This document shows positions 8,956 to 16,818 of a stretch of 64,000 nucleotides of DNA, in pieces. The notes beneath the pieces were generated by a model. The model was not told the DNA's origin. It ran no database searches and saw only the letters and a list, made by a program, of their open reading frames with translations. The position numbers were made by a program, and so were the translations under genes. Source of the stretch: Cyanobacteria bacterium FACHB-DQ100 (GTDB lineage Bacteria > Cyanobacteriota > Cyanobacteriia > Leptolyngbyales > Leptolyngbyaceae). Each line of letters starts with the position of its first letter. The stretch's first letter is position 1. Location: NCBI GenBank assembly GCA_014695195.1, contig JACJNW010000034.1:181944-245943 (forward strand), in the 5' to 3' direction.

Positions 8956-11231
8956 TTCACTCTCGCTCGAAACCGAATAAAGCCAAACGAATTCGGAGTG
9001 CCCTTTGTGGTGGCATGGGGAAGATTGTTTAATTTCAGCATGATTGCCCCATTTGGAACAATCACCGATGCTCCGTTTGCACCACAAGGAGCAGCAGTTC
9101 CCGGTGCAAAGAACTGCCCTCGATCGGGTACATCATCGGCATTACTGAGATAGACCGTGGCGCTGTCGATCGTTAGTTGCATCCCAAAGTTGCCTGCAGA
9201 TGTGGGGCTATCCTTCGGTGTGCTGGTATTAAAGGTATTCGGAATAAACGTTGTGTTCGGTGGAATCAAGTCGCAGATCGTCACATTCTGAGCAGCACTA
9301 CTTCCATCTGAGAGAAAGTAAATCGTGTACTCTAAGCTATCACCGGGTTTAACCGGAACGGAATCTGCCGCAGTAATGCCTTTCCCAGTGCGACCTACAA
9401 TATAGTTCATTGTCCAGTTGCGAGAACTATCATCGCTTGAGTCTGCTGGATCATCAATCACATCCGTGTAAGCAATGTTATTCAGCGCAGTAATACGTTT
9501 CACCAATCGTAAATTTGCAGAGGGATTGTCGATGATTCTGACAGGCGCGGTTTCTGTGTTACTGGGAAAATAAGTCCAGATATCTAAGCCCTTGGTGTTT
9601 CCAAACGAACCTCCACATCTCTGATTGGGCTGAGGTGTGTTTGTTGAGACACCAAAGCTGCGCTCGCTTCCTCGACTATCAAACCCGGTGATCGCGTTGC
9701 TGGCGGGGGGAGAAGGTCTTGTTGTTCCCGTAGCAGCGCAAAGAACTTGACCCACGGTGCCAACGGTTGTGCCTGCGAGTGTTCGATAGCCGCGATCGTC
9801 GTAGAAAGCTTGGTATCTTCCAAGCGGATTCGTCTCGTTCAGCAACTCGATTGTAGGACCACCATTGACATTGTTTTCAGCATCTAATAGCGGAAAATGA
9901 TACTCACCTGCATGGACTCGAATTCGAGCAGGATAAGTTCCGACTGGAAAAGCAACGCCGCTATTATCTTGCCCATTCCAGTCTACAGATTGTATCCCCA
10001 AATTAAACATAACTCCACGTAGCGCCCGATTATTGGGATTCGTCGGATCAAAATCAATTCCATCACGGCTAATCACTAATTGATAGTTGCCTGCGATCGA
10101 ACTGTTAAAGGTGAAGGTTCCGCCCTGATTGACAACGCTCGTATTTTGATTGAATTTGCCGAGAAATTTCAGATCACTGACACTAGGTCGGACAGGAATT
10201 AACGGAATGCTACCTAGAAGTTGGTTTCCATTAATATCGTAACGAGTCACTGCTGATAAAGCGGCTTGATTCGGCAGATTAAGAAATGTCGCAAACTGAG
10301 GACGAGCAAGACTAACCCCACTCTCTAGGTCAGCTAAGTTTTCATCTCCTCCAATGACATCACGATAGAGCGGTGTCTTACCATCGCTGTCAAAGAAACC
10401 AACCTGGTTACCGTAAACGACAAATCCATCTGGATCAAGTCCCCGTAAGGTAATCCTGTATTGATAGCCATCATTGGTAACGGGATAAATTGAGAAATTG
10501 AGGAAGCGTCGGTTTCCTCCGGTAAATAGTGTCAAGTAGTAAGTAAATAATCGTCCAGGGAAATCCTGCGTGGAATTGATGTCATTGCTTCTCACCGTAA
10601 CATCCCAAGCCGCAACACTGTTTCCTTGACTATTATTGTCGGTACTGAAGTTGTTGATTGATCCATCCGGGTTGCCCTGGGTTGTATTTGGACCAAAAAA
10701 AACAACATCATAAACCCCGGTTCTTGGAGCGGTGTAATAACAAGGAACATAGCCGCTAGTGTTCCCTGTTCCAGAAATCGATTGAGGACCTGCTAACTCC
10801 ATGGTGCGGTCTGTAATGCGTCCTCGCGCTGGATTACCTAAGTTCGTGCGTTGAGCAGAACATCGAAAGTCAGCCGACGAAGAAGCTGGAACTGTTTCAC
10901 TGCCGCTCTGACCTGTAACACGACCAGGGTTGAATACTAGAATTTCAGCGCTACTCCTAGTGTTACTTGAGCCAAGCAAGATATTTTCGCCTTGAACCGC
11001 ATAGACTTTCAGTAATGTGCGCCGTGTTAACAGCCCACCATAGAGCGAGTCCATTCGCCACTCTAAGTTTGATCGATTCCCGGTTGCACCCGAAGGATAA
11101 AGTGTGCGGCTGCCTTCTGCTTGTGCTACTTGCGTTCCAGTAAGCCAAAGACAAGCGATAAGAGTTCCTATCCTTCCAAGATGTTGAGAAGGCTTTCTGA
11201 GCATTAGAAGCAGTTGAAGTAAGCAAGACAT
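8952..11231 (-). CDS. Large secreted surface protein with C-terminal DUF11-type domain
   Basis: This protein has up to 759 residues. A signal peptide (IACLWLTGTQVAQA|EG) follows either the first Met or, more naturally, the Met at codon 10 (11204). The body is beta-rich and Asn/Gly/Thr-rich, with a FlgD/Ig-like segment (QSVDWNGQDNSGVAFPVGTY, about 410-440). The C-terminal third has a DUF11 module (VKPGDSLEYTIYFLSDG, then CDLIPPNTTFIPNTF). Several cysteines could form disulfides. It is the last gene of the five-gene minus-strand run, starting 9 bases after the stop of the beta-barrel gene. The role is not established; display or export at the outer membrane is inferred from context. Confidence 0.75.
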   Translation of the reverse strand: MSCLLQLLLMLRKPSQHLGRIGTLIACLWLTGTQVAQAEGSRTLYPSGATGNRSNLEWRMDSLYGGLLTRRTLLKVYAVQGENILLGSSNTRSSAEILVFNPGRVTGQSGSETVPASSSADFRCSAQRTNLGNPARGRITDRTMELAGPQSISGTGNTSGYVPCYYTAPRTGVYDVVFFGPNTTQGNPDGSINNFSTDNNSQGNSVAAWDVTVRSNDINSTQDFPGRLFTYYLTLFTGGNRRFLNFSIYPVTNDGYQYRITLRGLDPDGFVVYGNQVGFFDSDGKTPLYRDVIGGDENLADLESGVSLARPQFATFLNLPNQAALSAVTRYDINGNQLLGSIPLIPVRPSVSDLKFLGKFNQNTSVVNQGGTFTFNSSIAGNYQLVISRDGIDFDPTNPNNRALRGVMFNLGIQSVDWNGQDNSGVAFPVGTYPARIRVHAGEYHFPLLDAENNVNGGPTIELLNETNPLGRYQAFYDDRGYRTLAGTTVGTVGQVLCAATGTTRPSPPASNAITGFDSRGSERSFGVSTNTPQPNQRCGGSFGNTKGLDIWTYFPSNTETAPVRIIDNPSANLRLVKRITALNNIAYTDVIDDPADSSDDSSRNWTMNYIVGRTGKGITAADSVPVKPGDSLEYTIYFLSDGSSAAQNVTICDLIPPNTTFIPNTFNTSTPKDSPTSAGNFGMQLTIDSATVYLSNADDVPDRGQFFAPGTAAPCGANGASVIVPNGAIMLKLNNLPHATTKGTPNSFGFIRFRARVN

Positions 11232-11240
11232 AACAGTAAT

Positions 11241-14200
11241 CTAGTGAGACTGAGAGGGGGCTTTTGCGTCAGATTGCATTACGGTTTTTTGTTCGGGCGG
11301 CGTTTGCGGTTTGGGGAACCGTTGCAACCCGAAGCCGTTGAACAGTTCGTTCACTTTCAGGGTTACGCCAACATACAGCCCACTGGTCGATCGCGAACCC
11401 GTAAAATCGCGATCGTTTGCCCGTCCGAAGCTATAACCTGCTGAAAGCCTCAGATCTGGCGTGAGATAATATCCTGCTTCGAGTGCCCAACCGAGTTCGT
11501 TAAAGCCTGTGGTCGATTGTCCGATCCAACGTCCCTCAGCAGCGACATCCCAGCGATAGCCCAATCGGTAAACCATCCGACCTTGCGCCAAGGTAACAGT
11601 GCTGGTTCCAGCTAAATCACTCGCTAGATACGAAGTGCTCTCTCTCAGGGCAAACTTTCCGTAGAATTCCCAACGCCAGTTCGGAGCGTAGATCGCTTCA
11701 AGTGCAAACAGGTTTTCGGTTGTGCCTGTGCCGCTCCCAAACAGAATCGTATCGGGAATTGTTGAGGGATTTTTGCGGTATTCGTAGCGGAGTAAAGCAT
11801 TAAAGCGATCGTCGTTCGGGTCTCGATATGCCAGTCCTAGTCTTAACGTCTTTGTATCATCGAGTCCCACTAAAGCTTGATTCGCGGCATTGGCTTGTTG
11901 ATACTGAAACAGTGCAGTGAGCGCAGGGCTAATTTTTCCGGCGGCACCTGCTGAAATCACAGTATTTGCACCTGCTGAGGAAGTTCGACGCTCAAAGCGG
12001 GCACTCGCCTGAAAGCGGGACTCATCCGAATATTCCAGCCCAATACTATAGTTATCTCCACTTTCTAAGCCTAAGCTTGCAGCACTTTGTCCGACTGCAA
12101 ACGGTTGTGCGAAGATAGTTCCTGCGGCACTGCGACTGGAAATCGTACTAAACACGCGCTCGTATGCAAGATTTGCCCTCAGCCCAGGAGAGATTCTGAG
12201 AATTTGATTCAGTCCGAGCGCCGCTTGAATGTTCGTGCCATTTGCCCCGCCCAACAGCGTGTAACGTCCGGTTAAGGTAGTGTCCCGAAATAGCTTGTGT
12301 TCACCTAACACGTTGAGATTGGTCAGCGATTGACCGGCAAACTGTCTGCGATGATAGAACTGTTGAGCAAGCTGGACTCTAACTCCTGGGAGTGCTTGCC
12401 AGTTTAAGCCGAGTAAAGTGCGATCGTTAAAGACTGGATCAATTCCCGAGGATAAAGTTGTTTCGTTCTGAGCCAGGAAGGCTAAGGTTTCAGTCAGAGG
12501 AAACGTGAGCCGCGATCGCAATTGTTCAGAGCTTCCAGAGAAGATTGCAGGAGTTAGGCGATCTTGGCGATCGCGATACAGCCAATCTAAGCTAAAGCTT
12601 GCAGTTCCGAAGCGTTGCTCTATCCCTGCTGTAATAGTTGTCAGAGAATTGTCTACTCGCGATCCAGGAATCGGAGCTGTGCGAGGAGCCAACAATTCAT
12701 CGATCAGCGTGAGAGGACGGGGGGCAATTCCAGTATTGTCTTCTTTGTCGTATTGCACTCTAACATTGGTAGTCGGAGAAACGGTGGCAGAAACTTGTGC
12801 GCCATAGCGAGTTTGTCCGGGTGTGAAGCTCGTTGTTGCATTGTTGTTAAAGCCTGCATCAGTTTTACGATAGTAGGCTTGCCCAAAGATACCCTGAGCA
12901 ATTTGGCTGTTGAGTTCAAGGCGATAGGCTGAACCGCGAACTGAACTACCTAAGTCTAATGAATTTTCGGAATGAGCATATTCGGCAATCAGTTGTGTAG
13001 ATGTTCCGAATCTTAGTAGTGCATCGGCTCCAAATAATTCAAATTGACGTACCCCTTGATTTTCTTGCAGATAGGTTGCACCGACCCAGCTTTCACGATC
13101 GAGTCCTCGCGCAAAGTTGTACTGTAATCGTCCTGCGTAAAGATTGTTATTCGATCCACGCTGTTGGTACTGATAGGTTACAACAATCCGGCGAACCAGT
13201 GTTTCACCGTTTACACCAATGTCGGTTCTTAAAATTGGCTGACGGAATAATAGTGAGCCACGATCGTAGTCAATCTCATAATCTGCACCCCGGCTTAGGG
13301 CTTGTCGATCGATCACTGTTCCCGGTCGATTCAGTTCTTCAGTTTCGAGAAAAACATTCTCACTACCTTCGAGCAACAATCGGCGCGATAGAAAGTAGAA
13401 ACCGCTTGTGCCATCGGGTGGAATTGTATCTCGCTGAAAGCCTTCTAAGTTGTCGGCAAAAATTCCTGTGATCTGAAGATTGCCGATGTTGTAGTTCGTT
13501 TTGAAGCCGTGGAGCTGGCGTGTTGTTGCGGTGAAGGTTTGCGATCGTCGCGCAAATTCCTCGGTATTGAAATCTCCCCACATTGCATAGTCTATCCCTG
13601 CTCCTGAAACGGGAGAAGTGCGCTCAAATCTGAGGAATAAACTATCGCGTGAGGGTGTAATTGCAGTCGTCGAAGAACTATCGCCATAAACCGGATAGTT
13701 CTGATCGCAGGGTTGAATATCGCGATATAACCTTGCCGTTGAATCGCAGGTTTCATTCAGCGTTCTACTATTGTTAAACGCTCCGGTAAACAACCAGGTT
13801 CCGATCCGACCTGTGGCAAACACTACCGCTTGTGCATCCACTCGGTAAGGATTGTTTCGATCTTCGGGATTAAAATCTCTCAGCCTGCCAAAGTAGTCTG
13901 TTCCACGTCTGCCAAAGCGCAAATCAATCACACCCGTTGCGATCGAGGGTCTGAGATCGGTTTCAAAATTTAGCTGCGAGAAAGCTTCTAACGCATTTGC
14001 CCGCGCCTGAATTGTCACGGCTCTCGGTTCAAGTCCCGCTCTCAAAGTTGTGGTAAATCTTCCCTGCTGTGCTTTCACCTGAAATCCAGGCTGCTCTTTG
14101 TCGGCATCTGTACCTATAAATTCGCCTGCGGTTACTGATAAGGTAACAGTCGTTTCTCGATTTGAGAGATTGCCTTGAGCATCTAACACCTGACCTTCGA

Positions 14201-14657
14201 TCGTTGCGGTCGATCGACCATCTGCGGGAATACGCGATTCAACGGAACTCACAGTGAGTCTAGCTGCCTCGCCCCGAACCTGTATGTCGATTGTAGCCGT
14301 TGCACCTTTTCCGCCATTAACGATCGTTTGAGCGGTTAAGGTGTTCTTGCCGTCTTTGAGTGCAACTCCATACCAAGCTTGTGTAATCGTAGTGCTGCTC
14401 GTTTCTGTGCGTCCAATCAAGCGATCGCTCACTCGCTCACCATTGGCAAACAGTTCAACTTTTGCATCCTTCGGGTATTGCAACACAACCGTTGCAGACG
14501 GCAAGTCGAGAACATTGTTAACCGCAGGAGAAACAAATTTTAGCGCTGGTTGAGACTGGGTTTGAACTGAAGCAGGAGTGGCATCAGCTTGCGGAACTTT
14601 GAACACGATCGCCAGCAAGGGAATCAGACAGAAAGCGTAACCCGATCGGATTTTCAT
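11241..14657 (-). CDS. Ig-like/invasin-type N-terminus with outer-membrane beta-barrel
   Basis: This 1138-residue protein starts with a signal peptide (residues 1-26, ending QADA). Two Ig-like modules follow, at about 40-135 and 135-235; the second is a Big-type module (SRIPADGRSTATIEGQVLDAQGN). From about residue 240 to 1105 the pattern is alternating polar/aromatic strands typical of a large outer-membrane barrel, including GADYEIDYDRGSLLFRQPI, a motif recurrent in such barrels. The last strand is STSGLYVGVTLKVNELF. A short Pro/Gln-rich tail follows. Its start overlaps the stop of the preceding gene by 4 bases (ATGA), so the two are translationally coupled. It probably anchors, secretes or assembles the DUF11 proteins made beside it; that is inference. 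Confidence 0.8.
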   Translation of the reverse strand: MKIRSGYAFCLIPLLAIVFKVPQADATPASVQTQSQPALKFVSPAVNNVLDLPSATVVLQYPKDAKVELFANGERVSDRLIGRTETSSTTITQAWYGVALKDGKNTLTAQTIVNGGKGATATIDIQVRGEAARLTVSSVESRIPADGRSTATIEGQVLDAQGNLSNRETTVTLSVTAGEFIGTDADKEQPGFQVKAQQGRFTTTLRAGLEPRAVTIQARANALEAFSQLNFETDLRPSIATGVIDLRFGRRGTDYFGRLRDFNPEDRNNPYRVDAQAVVFATGRIGTWLFTGAFNNSRTLNETCDSTARLYRDIQPCDQNYPVYGDSSSTTAITPSRDSLFLRFERTSPVSGAGIDYAMWGDFNTEEFARRSQTFTATTRQLHGFKTNYNIGNLQITGIFADNLEGFQRDTIPPDGTSGFYFLSRRLLLEGSENVFLETEELNRPGTVIDRQALSRGADYEIDYDRGSLLFRQPILRTDIGVNGETLVRRIVVTYQYQQRGSNNNLYAGRLQYNFARGLDRESWVGATYLQENQGVRQFELFGADALLRFGTSTQLIAEYAHSENSLDLGSSVRGSAYRLELNSQIAQGIFGQAYYRKTDAGFNNNATTSFTPGQTRYGAQVSATVSPTTNVRVQYDKEDNTGIAPRPLTLIDELLAPRTAPIPGSRVDNSLTTITAGIEQRFGTASFSLDWLYRDRQDRLTPAIFSGSSEQLRSRLTFPLTETLAFLAQNETTLSSGIDPVFNDRTLLGLNWQALPGVRVQLAQQFYHRRQFAGQSLTNLNVLGEHKLFRDTTLTGRYTLLGGANGTNIQAALGLNQILRISPGLRANLAYERVFSTISSRSAAGTIFAQPFAVGQSAASLGLESGDNYSIGLEYSDESRFQASARFERRTSSAGANTVISAGAAGKISPALTALFQYQQANAANQALVGLDDTKTLRLGLAYRDPNDDRFNALLRYEYRKNPSTIPDTILFGSGTGTTENLFALEAIYAPNWRWEFYGKFALRESTSYLASDLAGTSTVTLAQGRMVYRLGYRWDVAAEGRWIGQSTTGFNELGWALEAGYYLTPDLRLSAGYSFGRANDRDFTGSRSTSGLYVGVTLKVNELFNGFGLQRFPKPQTPPEQKTVMQSDAKAPSQSH

Positions 14658-16171
14658 TTTCTCGCCTCCCGTTGCGCTGGCGTAACCGCGAAATTCATTC
14701 GCACCAATCCACCCAGAGCAAGCCGAACTAAGCGAGATTGGCTATTGCGTTCAACAAATCTTGGATTCGGCGCAAGGGTATAACCTGGAATGCTCGTCAG
14801 ATCTAAAACGCCGATGCGATTGCCCGCTAGCACATTCGCAACGGAGAACAATCCATTGACATCTGTGGTGATGCGATTGCCATCATCCAGAAAAATTACT
14901 GCATTTGGAATTCCAGGCTCTCCGGGCTGTTGTTCCCCATCAAAGTTTTTATCTTCAAACACCCGACCCATAATCGTTCCGCAGTCAGTTAAGATGCCGT
15001 TGCGAACCCGGAGCCGATGTAGCGCGGGGCCATCTCTCACAATGTCCTGATTGTCCGATCGTGTCGCTTGAACTAGAGCGCGATTCTGCCCTGAGCCACG
15101 AATGGCATCTGGGGTTAATGTTGCTGCATACACCAGATTGAGAACTGGAGCCTGTGTGCCGGTGCTGGGAGGTAAGGTAATGTTCGGCAGCGTAAAGGTA
15201 ATCGTAGAACCGTTCTCGATCGCAGCAACCGGAACAATCGTGTTTTGAAATTCCGCTTTTGCACTGTTCTCCCGGAATCGGAAGCCAAGCGGTAATACAT
15301 CTGTGATCGTAAGATTACTAACAGAAGCACTCGCTAAACTGCGAACAGATAGTCGATACAGTACCGTGTCTCCGGATACTGCAGTCGCTCGATCAGCCGT
15401 TTTGACAAGTTGAATGGCTTGCGCCTGACAGAGAGTGGCATCTAAGTCGATCGCAGCCAGCGACAATCCCACTTGCTCTGCATCTTGAATCGTTAACTGT
15501 CCATCAATGGAGTTGACTCCTGTGGTTGTACTCAAGGGTCTACCATCGAGCGAAACCGCAGTGTAAGACACCTGCCGTCCATTGCGACCTGTAATCGTTA
15601 ATCGCACTCGACGCTGACTGTAAATCGAGCCTTGAGGCGGGTTAATCACCAGAATGTATTGCCTGCCGATCGCTAACTGTCCCCGTGCATCATCGAGCAG
15701 AAAGTTATATCGACCATCACTGTTAGCACTCAGAAAGAACGGATTGCTATTTTGACGGTTTGGATCAAGTCCAGCAGAAACGCCATTGTTCGGAATGTCT
15801 GGAAGTTCAGTTTTTGTTAGCGACACCAGTGAGCCAAGTTCAACTCCAGACGCATCTGCTGCATACACACTCACACTAAACCCTGAATAGCTTGACAATG
15901 CTTCCCCTGCACAGCCTGTAATCCGCCCTAGAGGATCAATTAAGCCCTGCTGAAGCCGATTGGTCACACTGCTAAATGAATTGCCTGCTGGATCGTTGTA
16001 AGTAAAAGTTGCGCGGTTGGTAATCGTCGAGGTCTTTGTTTGAGCTTGTGCAGGAGTCGCGAAAGCACTCACAGCGCAAAGTAACATCGCGGCACTCAAT
16101 GTTTTGAGCGTTTTGAGCGTTTTGAGCGCGCGGGAAAACTGCTGCACTTTCGGGAGGGTCGATGAGTTCAC
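14654..16171 (-). CDS. Secreted DUF11 and SdrD-B-like surface protein
   Basis: This is a 505-residue protein with a GTG start and a signal peptide ending in ATPAQA. It contains TNRATFTYNDPAGNSF at the mature N-terminus, a DUF11 module near residues 250-375 (LVKTADRATAVSGDTVLYRL, then ITDVLPLGFRF) and an SdrD B-like/collagen-adhesin-type fold (MGRVFEDKNFDGEQQPGEPG, about 400-470). The tail FVERNSQSRLVRLALGG resembles the linker that precedes the barrel in single-chain relatives, so this gene and the next may be a split version of one protein. The signal region contains three 9-base repeats encoding LKT (16101-16127). No obvious ribosome binding site precedes the GTG. Confidence 0.75.
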   Translation of the reverse strand: MNSSTLPKVQQFSRALKTLKTLKTLSAAMLLCAVSAFATPAQAQTKTSTITNRATFTYNDPAGNSFSSVTNRLQQGLIDPLGRITGCAGEALSSYSGFSVSVYAADASGVELGSLVSLTKTELPDIPNNGVSAGLDPNRQNSNPFFLSANSDGRYNFLLDDARGQLAIGRQYILVINPPQGSIYSQRRVRLTITGRNGRQVSYTAVSLDGRPLSTTTGVNSIDGQLTIQDAEQVGLSLAAIDLDATLCQAQAIQLVKTADRATAVSGDTVLYRLSVRSLASASVSNLTITDVLPLGFRFRENSAKAEFQNTIVPVAAIENGSTITFTLPNITLPPSTGTQAPVLNLVYAATLTPDAIRGSGQNRALVQATRSDNQDIVRDGPALHRLRVRNGILTDCGTIMGRVFEDKNFDGEQQPGEPGIPNAVIFLDDGNRITTDVNGLFSVANVLAGNRIGVLDLTSIPGYTLAPNPRFVERNSQSRLVRLALGGLVRMNFAVTPAQREARK

Positions 16172-16202
16172 AGTCTTGAATGCGTAGGATTTTCAGGGAA
16201 GC

Positions 16203-16233
16203 GGACTTTGATTGACCAAAGCAATCAAAGTCC
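16203..16233. terminator. Perfect 12-bp hairpin inside the surface-protein operon
   Basis: GGACTTTGATTG (16203-16214) and CAATCAAAGTCC (16222-16233) are perfect reverse complements with a 7-base loop. It lies in the 69-bp gap between the 186-aa and 505-aa genes. There is no T-run on the minus strand, so a partial terminator, mRNA processing or 3'-end stabilising element that sets unequal expression is more likely than full termination. Confidence 0.5.
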
Positions 16234-16240
16234 TAAATAT

Positions 16241-16801
16241 CTACCGAACGCTTACGTCGTAGGTCATCTCTAGACCCTTCTTGGGTGCGATCGATTTTGC
16301 ATAAGTCCAGCGCACATGGCTATAGGCTTCGGGAGGTGCGGGCTGCATCTCAGTTCTGCCATCGGGTAAAGTCATCTGTACTAGCGGATTTGCGCTAAAG
16401 GTTTTACCGCCATCAATGCTGTAGCTGATTTCAGTCCCGCTTGGGATCGCAGTGCCGATTGCATAAATTGTTCCTTTCGGCACGGGTTGTGTGATTACTA
16501 ATTTCTCAGCCGCACGATCACCTGTGTTTTTTGCCACGACTTGAAATCTCAGAATTGTGCCTTTTTGCACGATCGTATCTTTGGTTAACTCATTCCAAGC
16601 CACTTGCTCTTTGCCGTGAGCATCTTTCCGCATTAGCTTTTGTTTTGCAATCAGCCGCAGTTCAACTTTCGGTTGGTTCAAGTTTTGAGCAATCGCTAAC
16701 CCACGATCGAGCAATCTTGCCGCAGCGAATGTTCCGTCGATCGGAAACATTGCTACCGTTGCCACAATTCCTAGTCCTACCCAAACAAAATTCCGTTTCA
16801 T
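16241..16801 (-). CDS. Small secreted DUF11-like protein
   Basis: This 186-residue protein has a signal peptide (VWVGLGIVATVAMFPIDGTFAA). A single DUF11-like domain follows: TILRFQVVAKNTGDRAAEKLVITQPVPKGT written across residues about 83-112, then ISYSIDGGKTF and a C-terminal strand ending YDVSVR. Such isolated domains are found with larger DUF11 proteins and may act as a minor subunit or periplasmic partner. It begins 17 bases after the 812-aa gene and ends just before a 12-bp perfect hairpin. The family is recognisable; the function is not known. Confidence 0.75.
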   Translation of the reverse strand: MKRNFVWVGLGIVATVAMFPIDGTFAAARLLDRGLAIAQNLNQPKVELRLIAKQKLMRKDAHGKEQVAWNELTKDTIVQKGTILRFQVVAKNTGDRAAEKLVITQPVPKGTIYAIGTAIPSGTEISYSIDGGKTFSANPLVQMTLPDGRTEMQPAPPEAYSHVRWTYAKSIAPKKGLEMTYDVSVR

Positions 16802-16818
16802 GCTTCACTCCTGATGAA

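Noticed and set aside
13001..13471. 156-codon plus-strand ORF inside the barrel gene
   Set aside because: Antisense shadow of the 1138-aa beta-barrel gene, whose codon use and strand pattern are consistent throughout.
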